A DNA stretch of 64,000 nt from Schistocephalus solidus (lineage: Eukaryota > Platyhelminthes > Cestoda > Diphyllobothriidea > Diphyllobothriidae), in contig WEDG01004004.1 in the NCBI GenBank assembly GCA_017591395.1, positions 1 through 64,000 of the forward strand. Reading direction: 5' to 3'. The translations under genes and the position numbers were made by a program. Under the pieces are notes generated by a model that was not told the DNA's origin, ran no database searches, and saw only the letters and a list, made by a program, of their open reading frames with translations. Below are positions 11,143 through 22,775 of the stretch, piece by piece (the stretch's first letter is position 1; the number at the start of each line of letters is the position of its first letter).

Positions 11143-13189
11143 GCCTGCTCAAGTCAATTGTTCGCGAATTCATTATTTTTGGCACTTACTCATGACAATT
11201 TTACGGATCGCAAAGAGCTTCCATTCGAAGCTAGGATTCTCAGAAACATTTTATTAATTTTATATTTGTCCATCGCTGTAATCAAGCCTCTGTGATATTT
11301 TTAAGCCACTGTCATATCCACCAATAACACCTTCTTCATTATGTCGGCTTTTTTTCTTGACGTGCTTGCCCTTCATCAGGTTCAGTTGCAGAACTGCAGG
11401 CGTTAGGCGTATTCCTGATCGTTTGCTGGCAGAATGCCAGCCCGGAGTTTGTTGATAGAACACCGGGCATTTGTGTGCTTAAAAGTTAGTGGCTCTTATT
11501 CAGCTTGTAGCCCTACCGAGTTGGAGTTTAGGGTATAGTTGGCCGACAAGAGTAGATCATTCGGGGGCAACTATTTCACCCATATTCCATAGCTTATGTA
11601 ACTTCTACGTTGTTTCCTGTCTGGGATTGGACTCTTAACTTATCGCTTGGGAATTCTGTGACAATGACCTTGCAAAAATGAAAGAGATGGAAGCACGCAA
11701 ATGGAAATTTTTCGAGTTTCCACGATCAGGCGCACAGCACAAGCAGGAAGAGCGAAGAGTAATGACGAAGAGCATCGGGAGCTTGTCAAAAAGAGGAAAG
11801 TGAATTTAGAATCTGGTTCTAAGGTGAAGTGACAAGACATCAATGGAGTTTTTGTGCTTCTTTGCTCTGGCGCGATGCGGTAAGGTGCCACAATGCATGT
11901 ATGGGGTTCATATAGTGCCGGATTAACGGGTAAGGGGGGGTTTAACGCCTCAAGCATAAGACTGGGTTAGCTAATCTTATGGTCATCGCCTGGGCTTTGC
12001 AAGTGTCCCATAGCGTGGGGATTCAGAGTACCACAGCATTCTATAGATGACTCGGAAGGTTTTCGTTGATGTCAACTTGGCGAACCTGGTAGCCAGGTGG
12101 GACACATTTGTGTGGGAGGTGAGTTTGGCCTTGCCCTGGTTGAGGTAAGTGGGCCCGTGTTGTCAAATTCGATTTATTGGACGTCTATTCGTTTGAACAA
12201 TATAACCTATTTCATGGAAAAAAGAGGAGATGTAAGTGCAATGTCAAGAGGTCGTAAGAGAGTTGGTTCTTGGCATCAAGACGGAAGATTGGTGTTTGAA
12301 AAACTGACTCTTGTCTCGGCCGGTGGATAAGTCTGCACGATGATGCAGTTCGGACTACGCCAAAATGTACTGGCCAAGTCACCCTCGAAGAGCCATCTCA
12401 AGTATACATTTTTTCTAGCTGTCCCTACGTCCGTCTTTAGTGGACGTTCATGTGTATATTGTTGGATAAACTGTAGCGAAGGCCGTCCATCCGTGAGCTC
12501 ACAAGCTAGTGCGCTCATTTGCAGAACATAGTATCTCAGCTAGATTTGCCGGAAAGCAGTTTACACTTCTTAGCTGCCTTGGAAAGGCGAAATTGTGGAG
12601 GTCTGTATATTTTTTCTCGCGTAATACGCAAATTTTTCGACGGTCGTTTCACTTAGAAGAGCCTTCAGGAAGAGAAAAGACTCATCTGAACAGCTTTTCT
12701 GCATCACTTCGGTTTAATTTAATTTTATTTAATTACCCACCTCGGGCTTCTCATCCTCTACCACTACAATGTCATCATCAGCATCCCGGGCATGGATAGC
12801 AAGGTACTCTGTAATCAAACTAATCCGGTTCACGAGATCTTTCCTGTGACGACGCCTGCTAATAGGTTGTCGAAAGAGTGATATCGACCTCAAGATCAAA
12901 ATGGACAAATCTGGGCTGAGCGTTCCGTGTGCTTCGAAGGATGCAACTTTTTACCCGGTAGGCCAACTGGGCAAGCTTGTTCCACAGTCTCGCCATGGAA
13001 ATATTATATTGTCTTTTCTGAGGGGAGACGGGGGGCTAGTTGCTAGTTATCAAGCAGGAGACATATAGGGCTAATGCTTTTTCCAACGACTGTCTCTCCT
13101 GTGAAATCGACGGATTCATGCGCCCGTAAACTACATGAATGAATGTGGTGAATCGGCTCGAGTGTCTGGCGGGCCACCGAAGAATAGTC
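11143..13189. other. No recognised gene; AGPAT 3' side and spacer
   Basis: The AGPAT 3' UTR must begin here, but I see no clear AATAAA close to the stop. A short hydrophilic + frame ending at 11832 (about 54 codons, rich in Lys, Arg and Glu) lies opposite a 105-codon minus frame; neither matches a family I know. Overlapping frames at 12097-12799 on both strands are also unrecognised. Confidence 0.3.
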
Positions 13190-13864
13190 ATTTTGACCGT
13201 CGCTCTCAACGTAGTCTTTTGTGCTCCCCACAGCACGCTGGCTCAGAGGAGGCGAATTGCACGTGAATTTGCGGACTTGCGCTGCGTCACACATGGGCCC
13301 GGTCTTATGACCAAGTCAGAAAGACCAGAGGCGGGGAAGGACAATAGGTTTGGCGCGGCCGGAACCGTTCCTTGGCTCGATTCCACGGAGTCAGAGTGCC
13401 ATAGAGGCCGCGTTAAAAAGGAGCTGTGGCAGCCTGACTCTCACTCCAACAGTCAATTGTCAACCTTCCAAACCACGGCTTTTAGTGCACCGTGCTAGCT
13501 TCAAAACGCGTCAGATTGTTTGTGGTGAGGGAAATGCGCTTAGGCGTCGACCTCGCTCTCTTTTCCTACTCCCAGGCACCAGCCACCATCCGAGCCTGGC
13601 AGTTGCCTGATGCGGGAAATGGGTGCAATGGCTGACACGACCTGGCCTCCCAAACACAAACACCAGAATTTCACCGTAAGAGGGTGCGTGGCTCACATCT
13701 CACATATGTGAGAGGCCATAGAATCCACGCTCAGATTGAACCCTTTCAGCTTGACTCTCAGAACACCAGTCGGCCACTCCGCACAAACACACACTGGGCT
13801 GGCTGTGAGGTCTGAGTTCAATCGTCCGTTAGCGAACTTCAAAGCCACGGCGTCTCGCACAACG

Positions 13865-14227
13865 TCATAGTCTTAGGCTCAGGTTACACATGCAGCCGAG
13901 GGGCCACATGGAGGAGGTTCTGTTTGTGTGCTTGCATTGTGTGCTGCTGGGCGTAATCATGTGTGATTTAGGTGTTGGTGAGGAGAAAAGCGGTGGTGTG
14001 GCACGACTAGCGGTATTCTGACGCAGGTTTTCATGGAGGCACATGTGGCCTAATAGGCTCATGCGGTGAATGTGTGTACAGTGCGGATAGTGGAGGCGGA
14101 TGCGACAAGTGTAGTTCGAAACTGCATGAACTGTTGCGCCGGTCACATTGCGATGGATTTGTAAGTGACCTGTCAGGCCGATACGTGAGATGAATGTGCA
14201 ATCGCAATGAGGGTAGGTTTGGGTCAA
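13865..14227 (-). pseudogene. C2H2 finger tail of ZnF-LINE copy A
   Basis: The frame reads two C-x2-C-x12-H-x3-H fingers of the family type (CTFISRIGLTGHLQIHRNV and a second with HRMSLLGHMCLHENLR). The first finger starts YPHC instead of CPHC, and the second also has Tyr for the first Cys, so zinc binding is doubtful in both. In better copies such fingers follow the RT in the same ORF and could bind nucleic acid during target-primed reverse transcription; that role is inference. The frame runs on past the usual stop to 13865. Confidence 0.7.
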
Positions 14228-14649
14228 GTTGTGATTGCTGGCGGCGGCGGCGGGGGGTGGTGGTGGTGAGGCTCTAAAGTTATTTCACTAGAGATGGGAG
14301 TGGGAGACGTGATAGTGTTAGTGGAAATTGTGGTTGTAGTTGCGGGGGCTGTGGCAGCGATGATGGGGACGGTGGCGGTCGTTGCCGTGGGCCTTGGGGC
14401 AGAGGTGCTAATAGGTGACGTATATGGCTGCAGCAATTGAGGTTACTGGGATTTTCTCGCATTCTCTCCTGAGCTATCCGATGGGGCCGATTCGCGCACA
14501 AAATCTTTGCCGGCATCGTGAACCTGTTGGCGTTGTGAATCGGAGGCGCTTGTTACTTGCGATCCGATCTTTTGGCTTTGGGTGTGACGGTCTGGTTAGC
14601 TTCGCAGATTGTCGCCCCAATCTTCACTGCTTTTGTTAAAGGTCGGTCT

Positions 14650-16480
14650 GTCCTGAGTGAGTCCTCCTAGGTTTCAGGGCTGATTTGTTATCGGTTCAGA
14701 GAGTGCTTCAAGGTGTCCTTTTAGCGTCATGTTTGTCCTACCTGTCGGTGAGACTCCGTAGCGACATCTCCATGAACGAATCGTTTTGTTAATCGCTCTT
14801 CCTCCATCGCAGTTGCAGTTGGCTCAGCATGGCGTGGATGCTGAGTATTCCTGTCTACTCCCAGTCCTGCGTGTCTGTGATCCTGTTTTGAAATCTCAAC
14901 TTTGGTATTTTCCAAAGACAGGTGAGGTATAAGTGATTGAGTTCCTTGGCTTGGTTGAAGCAGACGGTCTAGGTCTCCGCTCCATACAGTAGTGTCCCTA
15001 ACCCGACTTATTTTTACATCTTCGGTATGATGTTCAGATAAAGGCCGTGGTGATCCCACAAAGACGTTTGCTGACGGCCTAGGGCTTGGATGGCTTTGGA
15101 GATCTGGTGCGAAATGGATAGGCCTCTATCAGTATGACATAGCACGTAAGGCTGAAGGAGGTGGAAGCGAGTACGCAGCCCTGTTTCACTTCGTTGGTTA
15201 CTGAGAATTCATCGGAGACCTTCCTGTTGTCAGTGACGCACGCCACCATCCCGTCGTGGAGTTGATGCATTATGTGTGTGAATCGCTGAGGGCAGCCGAA
15301 TTTCCACATAATTTTTCACAGTCGATCATCATTCACAGAGTCGAAAGCTTTTTCAGATCCTAGAAAGTAGCGTAGAGATGGGTTCGTGTCTACTGACACT
15401 TCTCTTGTAGCTGGCAAGCGTAAAAGATCATGTCGATTGTTCCGCCGTGACGTAAGAAGCCACACTGGCTTTCTGGGACAGCCCTTGTGCTAGCTGGTTT
15501 TTAAGACGATTAAGAATGCGAACGAAGCTTTTTCCAGTGATTTTGAGCATCGAGATGCCTTTGTTGTTATCGCAGAGTTGTCGGTTCCCTTTCCGCTTGT
15601 AGAGATCGACGAGGGTTCGCCTCCTTGAAATCCCGCGAAACTTGTCCTTGGCACCACATCTCCTAGAATGTCCCTGTAAGTTTTTCCATCGTCCGGGATC
15701 CGCCGCACTTGTAGACTTCGGCCGGGATCGCATTCGATCCTAGTGCTTTTCCGTCGGAAATTTGTTGCACAGGTCGACTGCTTTCGGGTAGCGAAGGCGG
15801 GAGATACAGGTCATTATTCTTTTCGACGTGGAGGAGCTGGCCGATGGCATTGTCAGAGATTATAGATGTACGGTTGAGCACATTTCTGAACTGCTCAGCC
15901 CAGTGCTGCAGAATTTGTGATTTTTCTGTCAGAAGTCCTGTGTCATAAGAGCTAAGCAAGGGTTCGATACTCTTAGTGTAACAACTGTAAATGGCCTTGA
16001 TGTGGTCGACAAAGTACTTCGTTTCGTTGCGGTCTACCTTGCGAGGCATCTAGGCGTTGAGCATCTCCCATAGCCGTTGCTGGAAAAGGAAACAACCTCT
16101 AAAGAAGGTTACTTTGTTGGCGTTGATCTGCCGGTCCATGTAGGTTATGTGTAACCTGTGCTCGGTGACATGGTAGCTGATATCCCTGTCGTTGTCATCA
16201 AACCGGTCCTTTTACTGACGAATTGAGCGTCCAATGACGTCGAGGACAGTGAAATTGATGACGTGCCGCAGTTGACGTTAACAACCGCGTGAGTCGTGAA
16301 CTGCTTGAGCCATGGTTTTCTGGCCCTCAACAGGCGCAATGACCTGCCCGTTCCATATTCGGTGCTGAGAGTTGGCCTTGGCAAATTAGTTAGCCACGCG
16401 GAGAAAGTGCATATAACCCCTGTTCCTGGTGACGGATGACAAACTCCAGTCGTCAGCAATTCGACAGCGGGCCGTCATCA
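14650..16480 (-). pseudogene. RT remnant of ZnF-LINE copy A
   Basis: The minus strand reads, from 16049, a linker ending LLTEKSQILQHWAEQFRNVL, then LPPSLPESSRPVQQISDGKA, SNAIPAEVYKCGG (about 15740-15700), KGNRQLCDN (about 15600), SQCGFLRHGGTIDMIF (about 15475-15430) and QGCVLASTSFSL (about 15185-15150). After a deletion it resumes with [12 protein letters not shown] text (about 14985) and ILSIHAML near 14840. These are RT fingers, palm and connection. The FADD catalytic segment is deleted, so no polymerase activity is possible. Confidence 0.85.
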
Positions 16481-16736
16481 CCCCACATGCAACCGCTGCT
16501 ATGAGCGTGGGAGTCGATAATTTTGACAAACACTCAGAAGCACAGGAACGACATGGCAACTGAATACTGCAACTTCTGGACTGTCAGGTAATTATCACGC
16601 TACGGGCAACTATCGGCGATGCACTCGCTAGCTGCCATTTGTGATAGGCATGTAGTGGCCTAGCAACTACATCCTATAAAGTGATCGTGTCTTTTTCGCG
16701 AATACTTCCTGGAACTCGCCTCATCGCTTCGATTAG

Positions 16737-17700
16737 TTGACATACCTGTTTCTCCACGGTAGTGTCACCATCTGGACCCTGGAGGTCTTCCATTCGTTGT
16801 GCCAATTGATTGTTGAACTCAAATCAGTGAGTGGGAAAATTCAACGGAAAAGTCTTAAACTTCCCTGGTGGTTGCTTACCTTTAGGCCTCCTGTGGGGTT
16901 GCAGACGGAGCCTCTTCTTGGTAATGAAGAGGTGGTGATCCGTCTAACTATCGGCGTCGCCTATTGCCTTCGTCATCAGCATGTCCTGTTGATCTCGCCT
17001 CGGGAAAATTACGTATTCCAGAAGTTGTCAACGCCACGATCGGGGGTGCATCCACGTTGCATTCTCTGGCGTTGGAAGGCGGAAGACGGTGTTGGTCAGC
17101 AGAAGGCGATGTTCCGCGCAGGTTCGCAGATGGGGGCCGTTATCGTTACGGCTGCCGAGACCATGGGGACCCAACACACACTCCCTGACAGCGTGGTCTG
17201 TCCTGACACGGGCTTTGAAGCTGCCAAGGTAACCAGCTTGTCTGGTCTGCGTTTAGCAGGACCAGGAGGTGTGCAGGTCCCCGTAGGATTTGTTCTTCGC
17301 CTTATCAGAGCTGGTCATTGGGAGAGCGCAGGCGCTGATTATGACAAGGATTTATGATTATTACTAATATTATTATTATTGCGAATTTGGATTCGTGAAT
17401 ACGCAGGCGCGGGGCACGAATCAGTCGTTAAGGCTCTGCGGCCGACATGACAGTCATCTGAAGATATTCCGGATGGCAAAGGCAACGCCATTGTCACATC
17501 GCCGTGCCTTTGAGCAGCCGATCCATAAACCTGTGTAGTCTGAGCTCGCCTCCTCCGGCCGACTCTGTTCACGCAATCGGGTCTTGTATAAAACAGCGAT
17601 ATCCACCTTGTAGCGCGCCGGTTATCGAGCCACTAGTGCCTTCAGCATTTCCGACTGGATCCTCCTTGGATTTTCGAATAGAGAAAGAGCATTTAATACT
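16737..17700 (-). pseudogene. AP endonuclease remnant of ZnF-LINE copy A
   Basis: Minus-strand frames match the endonuclease of copies B and [24 protein letters not shown] at about 17100-17030 and the catalytic TDHHLFITKKRL near 16950-16915. The start region (about 17720-17580) reads as a scrambled version of [28 protein letters not shown]. An AT-rich expansion of TAATATTATT type at about 17357-17385 interrupts it. The 206-codon + frame over 16737-17357 is only the complement of this coding strand. Confidence 0.8.
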
Positions 17701-18760
17701 GCCAGAGTGAGTGAACTCGCTACCGGACCGGAAAATACGGTGAAGATGAACTACACATGTATGATTTCTGACGCATAGGGGAGTGGGAGAGTAAGGTTTT
17801 TGACTCCTTGGTATACCACTCATATATCCGTGATCATTTTATGCGGACCGCCTATCCAAAGGCGTTCCTAAGCCGTTGCTTACGTGCTCATCCACCTCGA
17901 CAGTTCGACCGTCGATTTCGACGAGGTCCACCGTATGCTCCACACCAGGTGGTGCAGGGACGGTGACTTGCGCGTGAATTAGTTTTAAGTGATAGTAGCC
18001 TTGCGCTGCAGCTACCGCACTCTCTCCTCCTCCCCCACCTGAGCCCGGTGTCAAGACAGAGCCAAGAAGACCGGAGATGGGAGAGGGAGCAGGGGGCTGG
18101 CGCGGCCGGAGCCGCCCCTGGGCGTGCCACCACACCTGGCTCGGATCCCACGGAGTGGGAGTGCCATAAAGGCCACATTAAGAAGGAGCCATTGCAACCT
18201 GACTCTCAGTCCGCCAGTCAGCCACTCCACACAAAACACACATTAGGCTGGCCACGCGGTCCGAGTTATCCCGTCAGTTGGCAACCTTCCAAGCCACGGC
18301 TTTTAGCGCACCGTGATAGTTTCAAGCGCGTCAGATTGTTTATAGTGAGGAATATGCACTGAGCTGTCGACCTTACTTTCCCCACCCCCCACAGTCAGAC
18401 TACTGTCCGAGCCGGTCAGTTGCCTGATGTGGGAGTGGGCGCATTGGCTGACGGATCGGCGTACCCGTCTTTCGCGCGCCACAGCACGACCTGGCCCCCC
18501 ATAACGCACACACCAGGATTCACAAACTCAGGGATATGGAGGAGCCATCGCCGTCTGACTCCCAGTCCACTGGTCAGCCACTCGACACACACAGCACATA
18601 CACTGAGCCGACGGCGTGGTCTGGTGGAAGCGTCAGATTGGTAGATTTTCAGCCACGGTTTCTAGGAAACCGTGATATACTCTGGTAATGTTGATTGTGA
18701 GGGTGTTGTCGATGTATTGGTGTAGGTAATGTGTGCTGATGCAGCTTAGCCTCCGGTGGT

Positions 18761-19384
18761 TTACCGGAGGTTGTCGTGGAGGTTGACGTCCTGTCGATCT
18801 CGCCTCCGGACGAGAACACAGTCCAGCAGATGCCAGCGCCACGACCGAGGATGCATCCACGTGGCCTTCTCCCGCGTCGGAAGGCGGAAGAAGGTGTTGG
18901 TCAGCAGGAGACGGTGTTCCGCACACGTGCGCAGAAGAAGGAGGCGGTTATCGTTGCAGTTATCTAGACTGTGGGGACCCAGCACTCCCTGCCAGGCAGC
19001 GTGGTCCGTGCCGACGCGGGCATTGAAGTCACCAAGGACAATTAACTTGTCCTCTTTCGGCACAGTCGCCAGCAAGGCGTGCAGGTCCTCGTAGAATTTG
19101 TGTTTCGCCGCATCAGAGCTCGTCATTGGGGGAGCGTAGGCGCTGATGATGGTGGCGAACTGGTCTCCCCGAAGAGGCAGGCGGAGGCTCATCAGGCGAT
19201 CATTGATACCCTGCGGCAGACAGGGCAGACGTCCCACGATGTCGTTACGGATGGCAAAGGCAACACCAGCGTCGCGTCGCTCTGCCTTTGGCCGGCCGCT
19301 CCAGAAGAAAGTGTAGCCGGCCCCCACCTCCTCCAGTTGACCCTGCTCAGAGAATCGGGTCTCGCTGAGAGCAGCAATGTCCAC
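18761..19384 (-). CDS. AP endonuclease fused to LINE tail peptide (copy B)
   Basis: This is the longest nearly clean endonuclease frame here. It contains LSETRF (the metal-binding Glu), [26 protein letters not shown] (catalytic Asp and Asn) and [18 protein letters not shown]. The domain is cut just after DRQDV; in copy C this point continues to TDHRLVIS. Instead the frame reads NLHDNLR and stops, which is exactly the C-terminal end of the finger ORF. Without the SDH/TDH catalytic His it should be inactive. The frame continues upstream with [12 protein letters not shown] towards 19440, where the N-terminal Asn motif is out of frame. Confidence 0.75.
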   Translation of the reverse strand: MDIAALSETRFSEQGQLEEVGAGYTFFWSGRPKAERRDAGVAFAIRNDIVGRLPCLPQGINDRLMSLRLPLRGDQFATIISAYAPPMTSSDAAKHKFYEDLHALLATVPKEDKLIVLGDFNARVGTDHAAWQGVLGPHSLDNCNDNRLLLLRTCAEHRLLLTNTFFRLPTREKATWMHPRSWRWHLLDCVLVRRRDRQDVNLHDNLR

Positions 19385-19471
19385 CTTGTAGCGCGCCAGT
19401 TCCCGAGCGACTAGCGCCGTCCTCCGTTCCGGCCGGTTGCTCCTAGGATTGTCTAAAAGGGACTGACTTCC

Positions 19472-19511
19472 AGGCTGCTAGTGTGAGTGGACTCACCCGA
19501 GCAGCCTGGAG
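19472..19511. other. Hairpin at the endonuclease start, copy B
   Basis: Ten-base arms (CCAGGCTGCT / AGCAGCCTGG) enclose a second short pair (GTGAG / CTCAC). The same hairpin occurs in copy C at about 52190-52229. It overlaps the first codons of the endonuclease (SPLTLAAW) on the minus strand. Confidence 0.65.
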
Positions 19512-20062
19512 AGTATGGCGAGGGGATGGGGACGGGGGTATTGTTGTTTGTTTGAGTTTTTACGACCGCGTAGTTTGCGATCTAGTGAGCCGCGGCCGGC
19601 TGCAGAAGACGTGACCCAGCATTTTTAGGGCACATTTTTCTAGCCCCTTCCTCCGCGAGGAGGAAAGCAGTGCTATCCCTAAATAGGGCTGCTCGGACAT
19701 CCCAGATGGCTGCCGAACTCCACTATGGGTCACGGATTTGTTTTTAGTGGGAGAACGACCCGAGTTAGTCTGGGCCGCCTACGGGGTTGCTGTATGACTT
19801 TTTGAGAGGGGGAGGTGGGAAGTTCGGGAGTCAGACATACCGAGTGTGGAGGCACACACAACACCGGAGACCCTCACCTGGTTTAGCCCGCCGGTCGTGA
19901 CGGTTGTCCGGGGTGTGGCCGCTGGGAAGAACCCAACTTCGAGGAGCCACAGGTGAGAGTTGGGTACCAGTTAGAGGCGGCCACAGGAGCATTCACCACC
20001 TGTACGAGACAAATGGAGCGACCAAATGCAAGCTGTGTGGTGCTGCCCCTAACTAGTACCCC

Positions 20063-20690
20063 TACACCCCTCATCCACCTAGGACCCAACCAAAACCACG
20101 TATGGCGTGCGCTGCCATACGTGAAGGACGAGCCAGAGGCGGCCGAGCGCATTGCTGCGAGACTAGGTGTCTGAATTGCACACCGGCCCAAAGCTACCAT
20201 GTGCAGCAGGGTCATGAAAATCAAAGACCGAATAAATCCTAGTGAACACTCGGATGTAATTTATCGCATCTCGTGCCCAAACTGTACTCATAAATACACA
20301 GAAAGGGCTGGGCGCATGCTCGGATCACGCAGGTTCGAGCATAAGCTGACTGTGAGACGGGGTGACGGCTTATCACAAGTGGCTGCCCACACCTACGAAA
20401 TGGCTCACGAGGTTAACTTCGTAGCCACAAAGATAATCGTGCACGTCAGCCGGGAATCGATTGAAGCCTGGGCCTCCGATGAGAACTCAATCAATCGATT
20501 TATCGATCTGGCACTGGCATACAGAGCCCTCTGGACTGGCTTCACTGGTGTTTGAGTAACCCCCTTTATCTTTTGCTTGTTTTTTTTGCTGTTATTTTCT
20601 CTGACGCTGGACTCCAGTAAGAGTTTGAAAGCTCAGCTTAATCAAGCCATGATTCCGGAGAGCGAAAAGCCCTCTTCTTCTATACTTAAA
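20063..20690 (+). mobile_element. Penelope-like element, 3' fragment
   Basis: This abuts the 5' end of LINE copy B. It reads an RT-to-endonuclease linker (VWRALPYVKDEPEAAERI, about 20103-20160), then RPKATM, the GIY-YIG-type endonuclease and, from about 20625, a terminal repeat that is the reverse complement of the element end at 56234-56300 (shared CCATGATTCCGG). The RT is absent, so this is a 5'-truncated copy. A TGA near 20172 splits linker and endonuclease. Confidence 0.85.
20199..20555 (+). pseudogene. GIY-YIG endonuclease domain, Penelope-like
   Basis: The 118-codon frame reads VIYRISCPNC then a Y..RAGR segment, FEHKLTVRRGDGLSQVAAH, and ends ENSINRFIDLALAYRAL. It matches the C-terminal nuclease of the larger Penelope-like element at 56.3-58.9 kb. 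The Cys pair and the GIY-YIG-like spacing (YRI..KYTERAGR) are visible; the usual Y.GQTGR reads YTERAGR, so one conserved glycine is lost. In intact elements it nicks target DNA for insertion. Confidence 0.75.
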
Positions 20691-21929
20691 CCAAATAACC
20701 TGGCGAACGTGTACCATTGGGCCTTAGGAATTCGAATTGATCTCACTGCATAAAAGTTGAATTTCCGTCTTTGGGAATATGTCGTAACTTGGGTTTTTTT
20801 CCGGTTTGGTCCTCCTTTTTCAACCTTGTGTACTTGGCCTCTCGGCTAGGATTGGCTCAACGTTCGAAGCAATTGCGTCTCTTAACTAGGACAAGGCCAG
20901 AACCCATGTGTGGTTTGACAGTGCGACTGCACTTCTATCTTGGTACAAGACCGGGTCAATAGTCGCCATCGTAGAGGATAGACCATTAACGGGGAACATT
21001 GTATCAAGACTGAAAGCGGAATATAGGATAATCGCACGTTCAGGATGTTTTGGTACGATACCAGATTTAACTGCTATCCTTAACTTCGCAGGACAACAAT
21101 TCTGAGCCACCACAGTTTTGTGATTTAATGGTGGTTTTTCGACTCTCTAGGCGAATATTTTTTACTTTGCAGGAGAACGGTAGCAGGATTTGCTAATACC
21201 TATTGGGTCGATGTAGAGGAATTTTCTCTTGACAACCTGTTTTTTCGCTAACCTCATGTGTCTTCGAATAACTTGTACTCCGCAACGAACGCTAGCTTTT
21301 AGTTTATGTGATTAAATTGTGCGCGATTATTGGTCCTTCAGTCAGAGTAAAGTTCCTGCTTCGTCTTGAAATGTCAGATTTTTCTAGCTCTGATAGTCAA
21401 CCGAAAATTTACTCAATTGCCAAGCTATACTTCTAAAAATTTTAACCTCATGCCCTCAGTCATACAATCGGTAAAAATGGATGGTCCTTTTAGTTGCTTT
21501 CCTACATCTGATCTTTCTTGAAGATCGTTTGCAGAAATGATAAGAAAAGAGAAACTATTGAAAAAGCCTTGTTTTCTGCAATTACTTGTACTGCGAACCT
21601 AACATTGGATCCTGCAGTTCAAAAAGAAATAGTTTGTATTGAAAAAGCTTGCGCAGCTCACCTGATTGAGCTAAAATTGTAGGCTTTGTTATGTAAAACC
21701 GTGCATAAACTTTCAGCATTGGCTTTTGTGCCTCAGCAAATATCATCATAACTAGGAATTGATCACTCCTTTGGAATTTCGAAGATGCGAGCACAAAAAC
21801 CTATTGAACGGTTTTGCTTGCAGCTGCTTCTTAGTTCTTAACTGGGCAAATTTTTTGAAACGAATACTACTCAGAAGATTCCCAGAGGAAGCAGATCCGC
21901 TGTGGTGCACCCAAGTTAGTCATTAAGGA
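20691..21929. other. No gene seen
   Basis: Short frames at 20771-20962, 20886-21113 and 21582-21794 have no known motif. The sequence is AT-rich and anonymous. Confidence 0.3.
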
Positions 21930-22258
21930 TACACGTATTGCCGACTGAGAGTCAGGCTGCAATGGCTCCTTCTTAATGTGGCCTTGATGGCACTCCCACT
22001 CCGTGGGATCCGAGTCAGGTGTGGTGTTACACCCAGGGGCGGCTCCGGCCGCGCCAGCCACTTGCGCCCTCTTCCATCTCCGGTCTTCTTGACTCTGTCT
22101 TGACACCGGGCTCAGGTGGGGTAGGAGGAGAGTGTGCGGTAGCTGCAGCGCAAGGCTACTATCATTTAAAACTAATTCACGTGCAAGTCACCGTCCCTGC
22201 ACCACCTGGTGTGGAGCATACGGTGGACCTCGTCGAAATCGACGGTCGAACTGTCACG
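21930..22258 (+). mobile_element. ZnF-LINE 3' UTR fragment (+)
   Basis: This carries the same text as the 3' UTRs of copies B and C in sense orientation: GACTGAGAGTCAGGCTGCAA, CACTCCCACTCCGTGGGATC, the GGAGATGG-complement/CTTGACTCTGTCTTGAC block, and the 3' end ATCGACGGTCGAACTGTCA near 22236-22255. It is a heavily 5'-truncated insertion without coding sequence. Open frames through it are incidental. Confidence 0.85.
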
Positions 22259-22611
22259 TATTGCCGTGGAAAGAATATGTCACTAAGATTATTAAGGCTA
22301 ATGCATGTACTTTCCCAGTGGTCACGCATTAATCTTCTTTGCAACAAGAGCCTGGGACTCGCATATTTGTTTACATTCATGAGAATATACCGCTTTGTTT
22401 TCTCCCCGAGGTGAAATTCCTCAGAGCCCAATCAAGTCGAATTTCAAATTTCAAATGTATGCATGAAAATAAACCACGAACGAGGAGCTCCAATCGAAAG
22501 TATACTTTGGAGGTCGACAACGAAGTTCGTAGAAAACAACCGCTTTCACTCAGGGTTACAACATTGCTGCAGTTTTTACCTTTTAAATCGTTTGCTTTGG
22601 ATTGAACGATG
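22259..22611. other. No gene seen
   Basis: Anonymous sequence between the LINE 3' UTR fragment and a short RT piece. A + frame at 22339-22605 has no known domain. Confidence 0.3.
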
Positions 22612-22775
22612 AATTCGCGTACTGGAGGAGGAAGTCAAGGTTGACGTCATCTTCATGGATGTTAGGAAGGTTTTTGATGTCCTACATACTCAACTAATTC
22701 TCAAACTTTCTGGCATAGGAGTATTAGACAAGCAACTAAAATAGGGAATTTTCTAACACATAAATTGTAGCTAAA
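22612..22775 (+). mobile_element. Short LINE RT palm fragment
   Basis: One + frame reads LEEEVKVDVIFMDVRKVFDV then LHTQLILKLSGIGVLDKQLK. This is RT motif A of the CR1/Jockey type (D-x-R-K-V/A-F-D) with the following helix. It is cut by a stop at about 22742. It differs from the other RT pieces and is a relic. Confidence 0.7.

Larger units (their letters stand above)
13190..17730 (-). mobile_element. ZnF-LINE copy A (minus), decayed
   Basis: This is a long copy of a non-LTR retrotransposon with an AP-type endonuclease, an RT and a C2H2 finger tail. Read right to left: endonuclease about 17730-16737, RT about 16480-14650, a low-complexity Thr/Pro/Ser linker 14516-14224, fingers 14227-13865, then a 3' UTR to about 13190, where the family 3' end (GACCGTC on the + strand) occurs. 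Many stops and frameshifts are present. Between the text ..LIEAYPF (about 15130) and ISKA.QALGRQQ (about 15100) the whole segment carrying the catalytic FADD box is missing. The RT style ([15 protein letters not shown]) suggests RTE-like affinity; that is inference. Confidence 0.88.
17895..20062 (-). mobile_element. ZnF-LINE copy B (minus), internally deleted
   Basis: Read right to left, this has a 5' UTR from about 20062 (same end sequence ACTAGTACCCCTA as copy C) to about 19480, an endonuclease ORF, then a direct jump near 18775 into the last codons of the finger tail, and a complete 3' UTR 18745-17895. The 3' end matches other copies (CGTCGATTTCGACGAGG on +). The whole RT and nearly all fingers, about 2.5-3 kb, are gone. 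Both ends are present, so the loss is internal and not the usual 5' truncation. Confidence 0.88.

Noticed and set aside
13865..14227. Host C2H2 zinc-finger transcription factor
   Set aside because: The same fingers follow LINE RT domains at several loci here, so they belong to the retrotransposon.
16737..17357. 206-codon + frame, one of the longest in the window
   Set aside because: It is the complement of the LINE copy A endonuclease; the minus strand carries the recognisable motifs.
22019..22414. 131-codon + frame as a gene
   Set aside because: It runs through a ZnF-LINE 3' UTR that is noncoding in the fuller copies, then into unrelated sequence.
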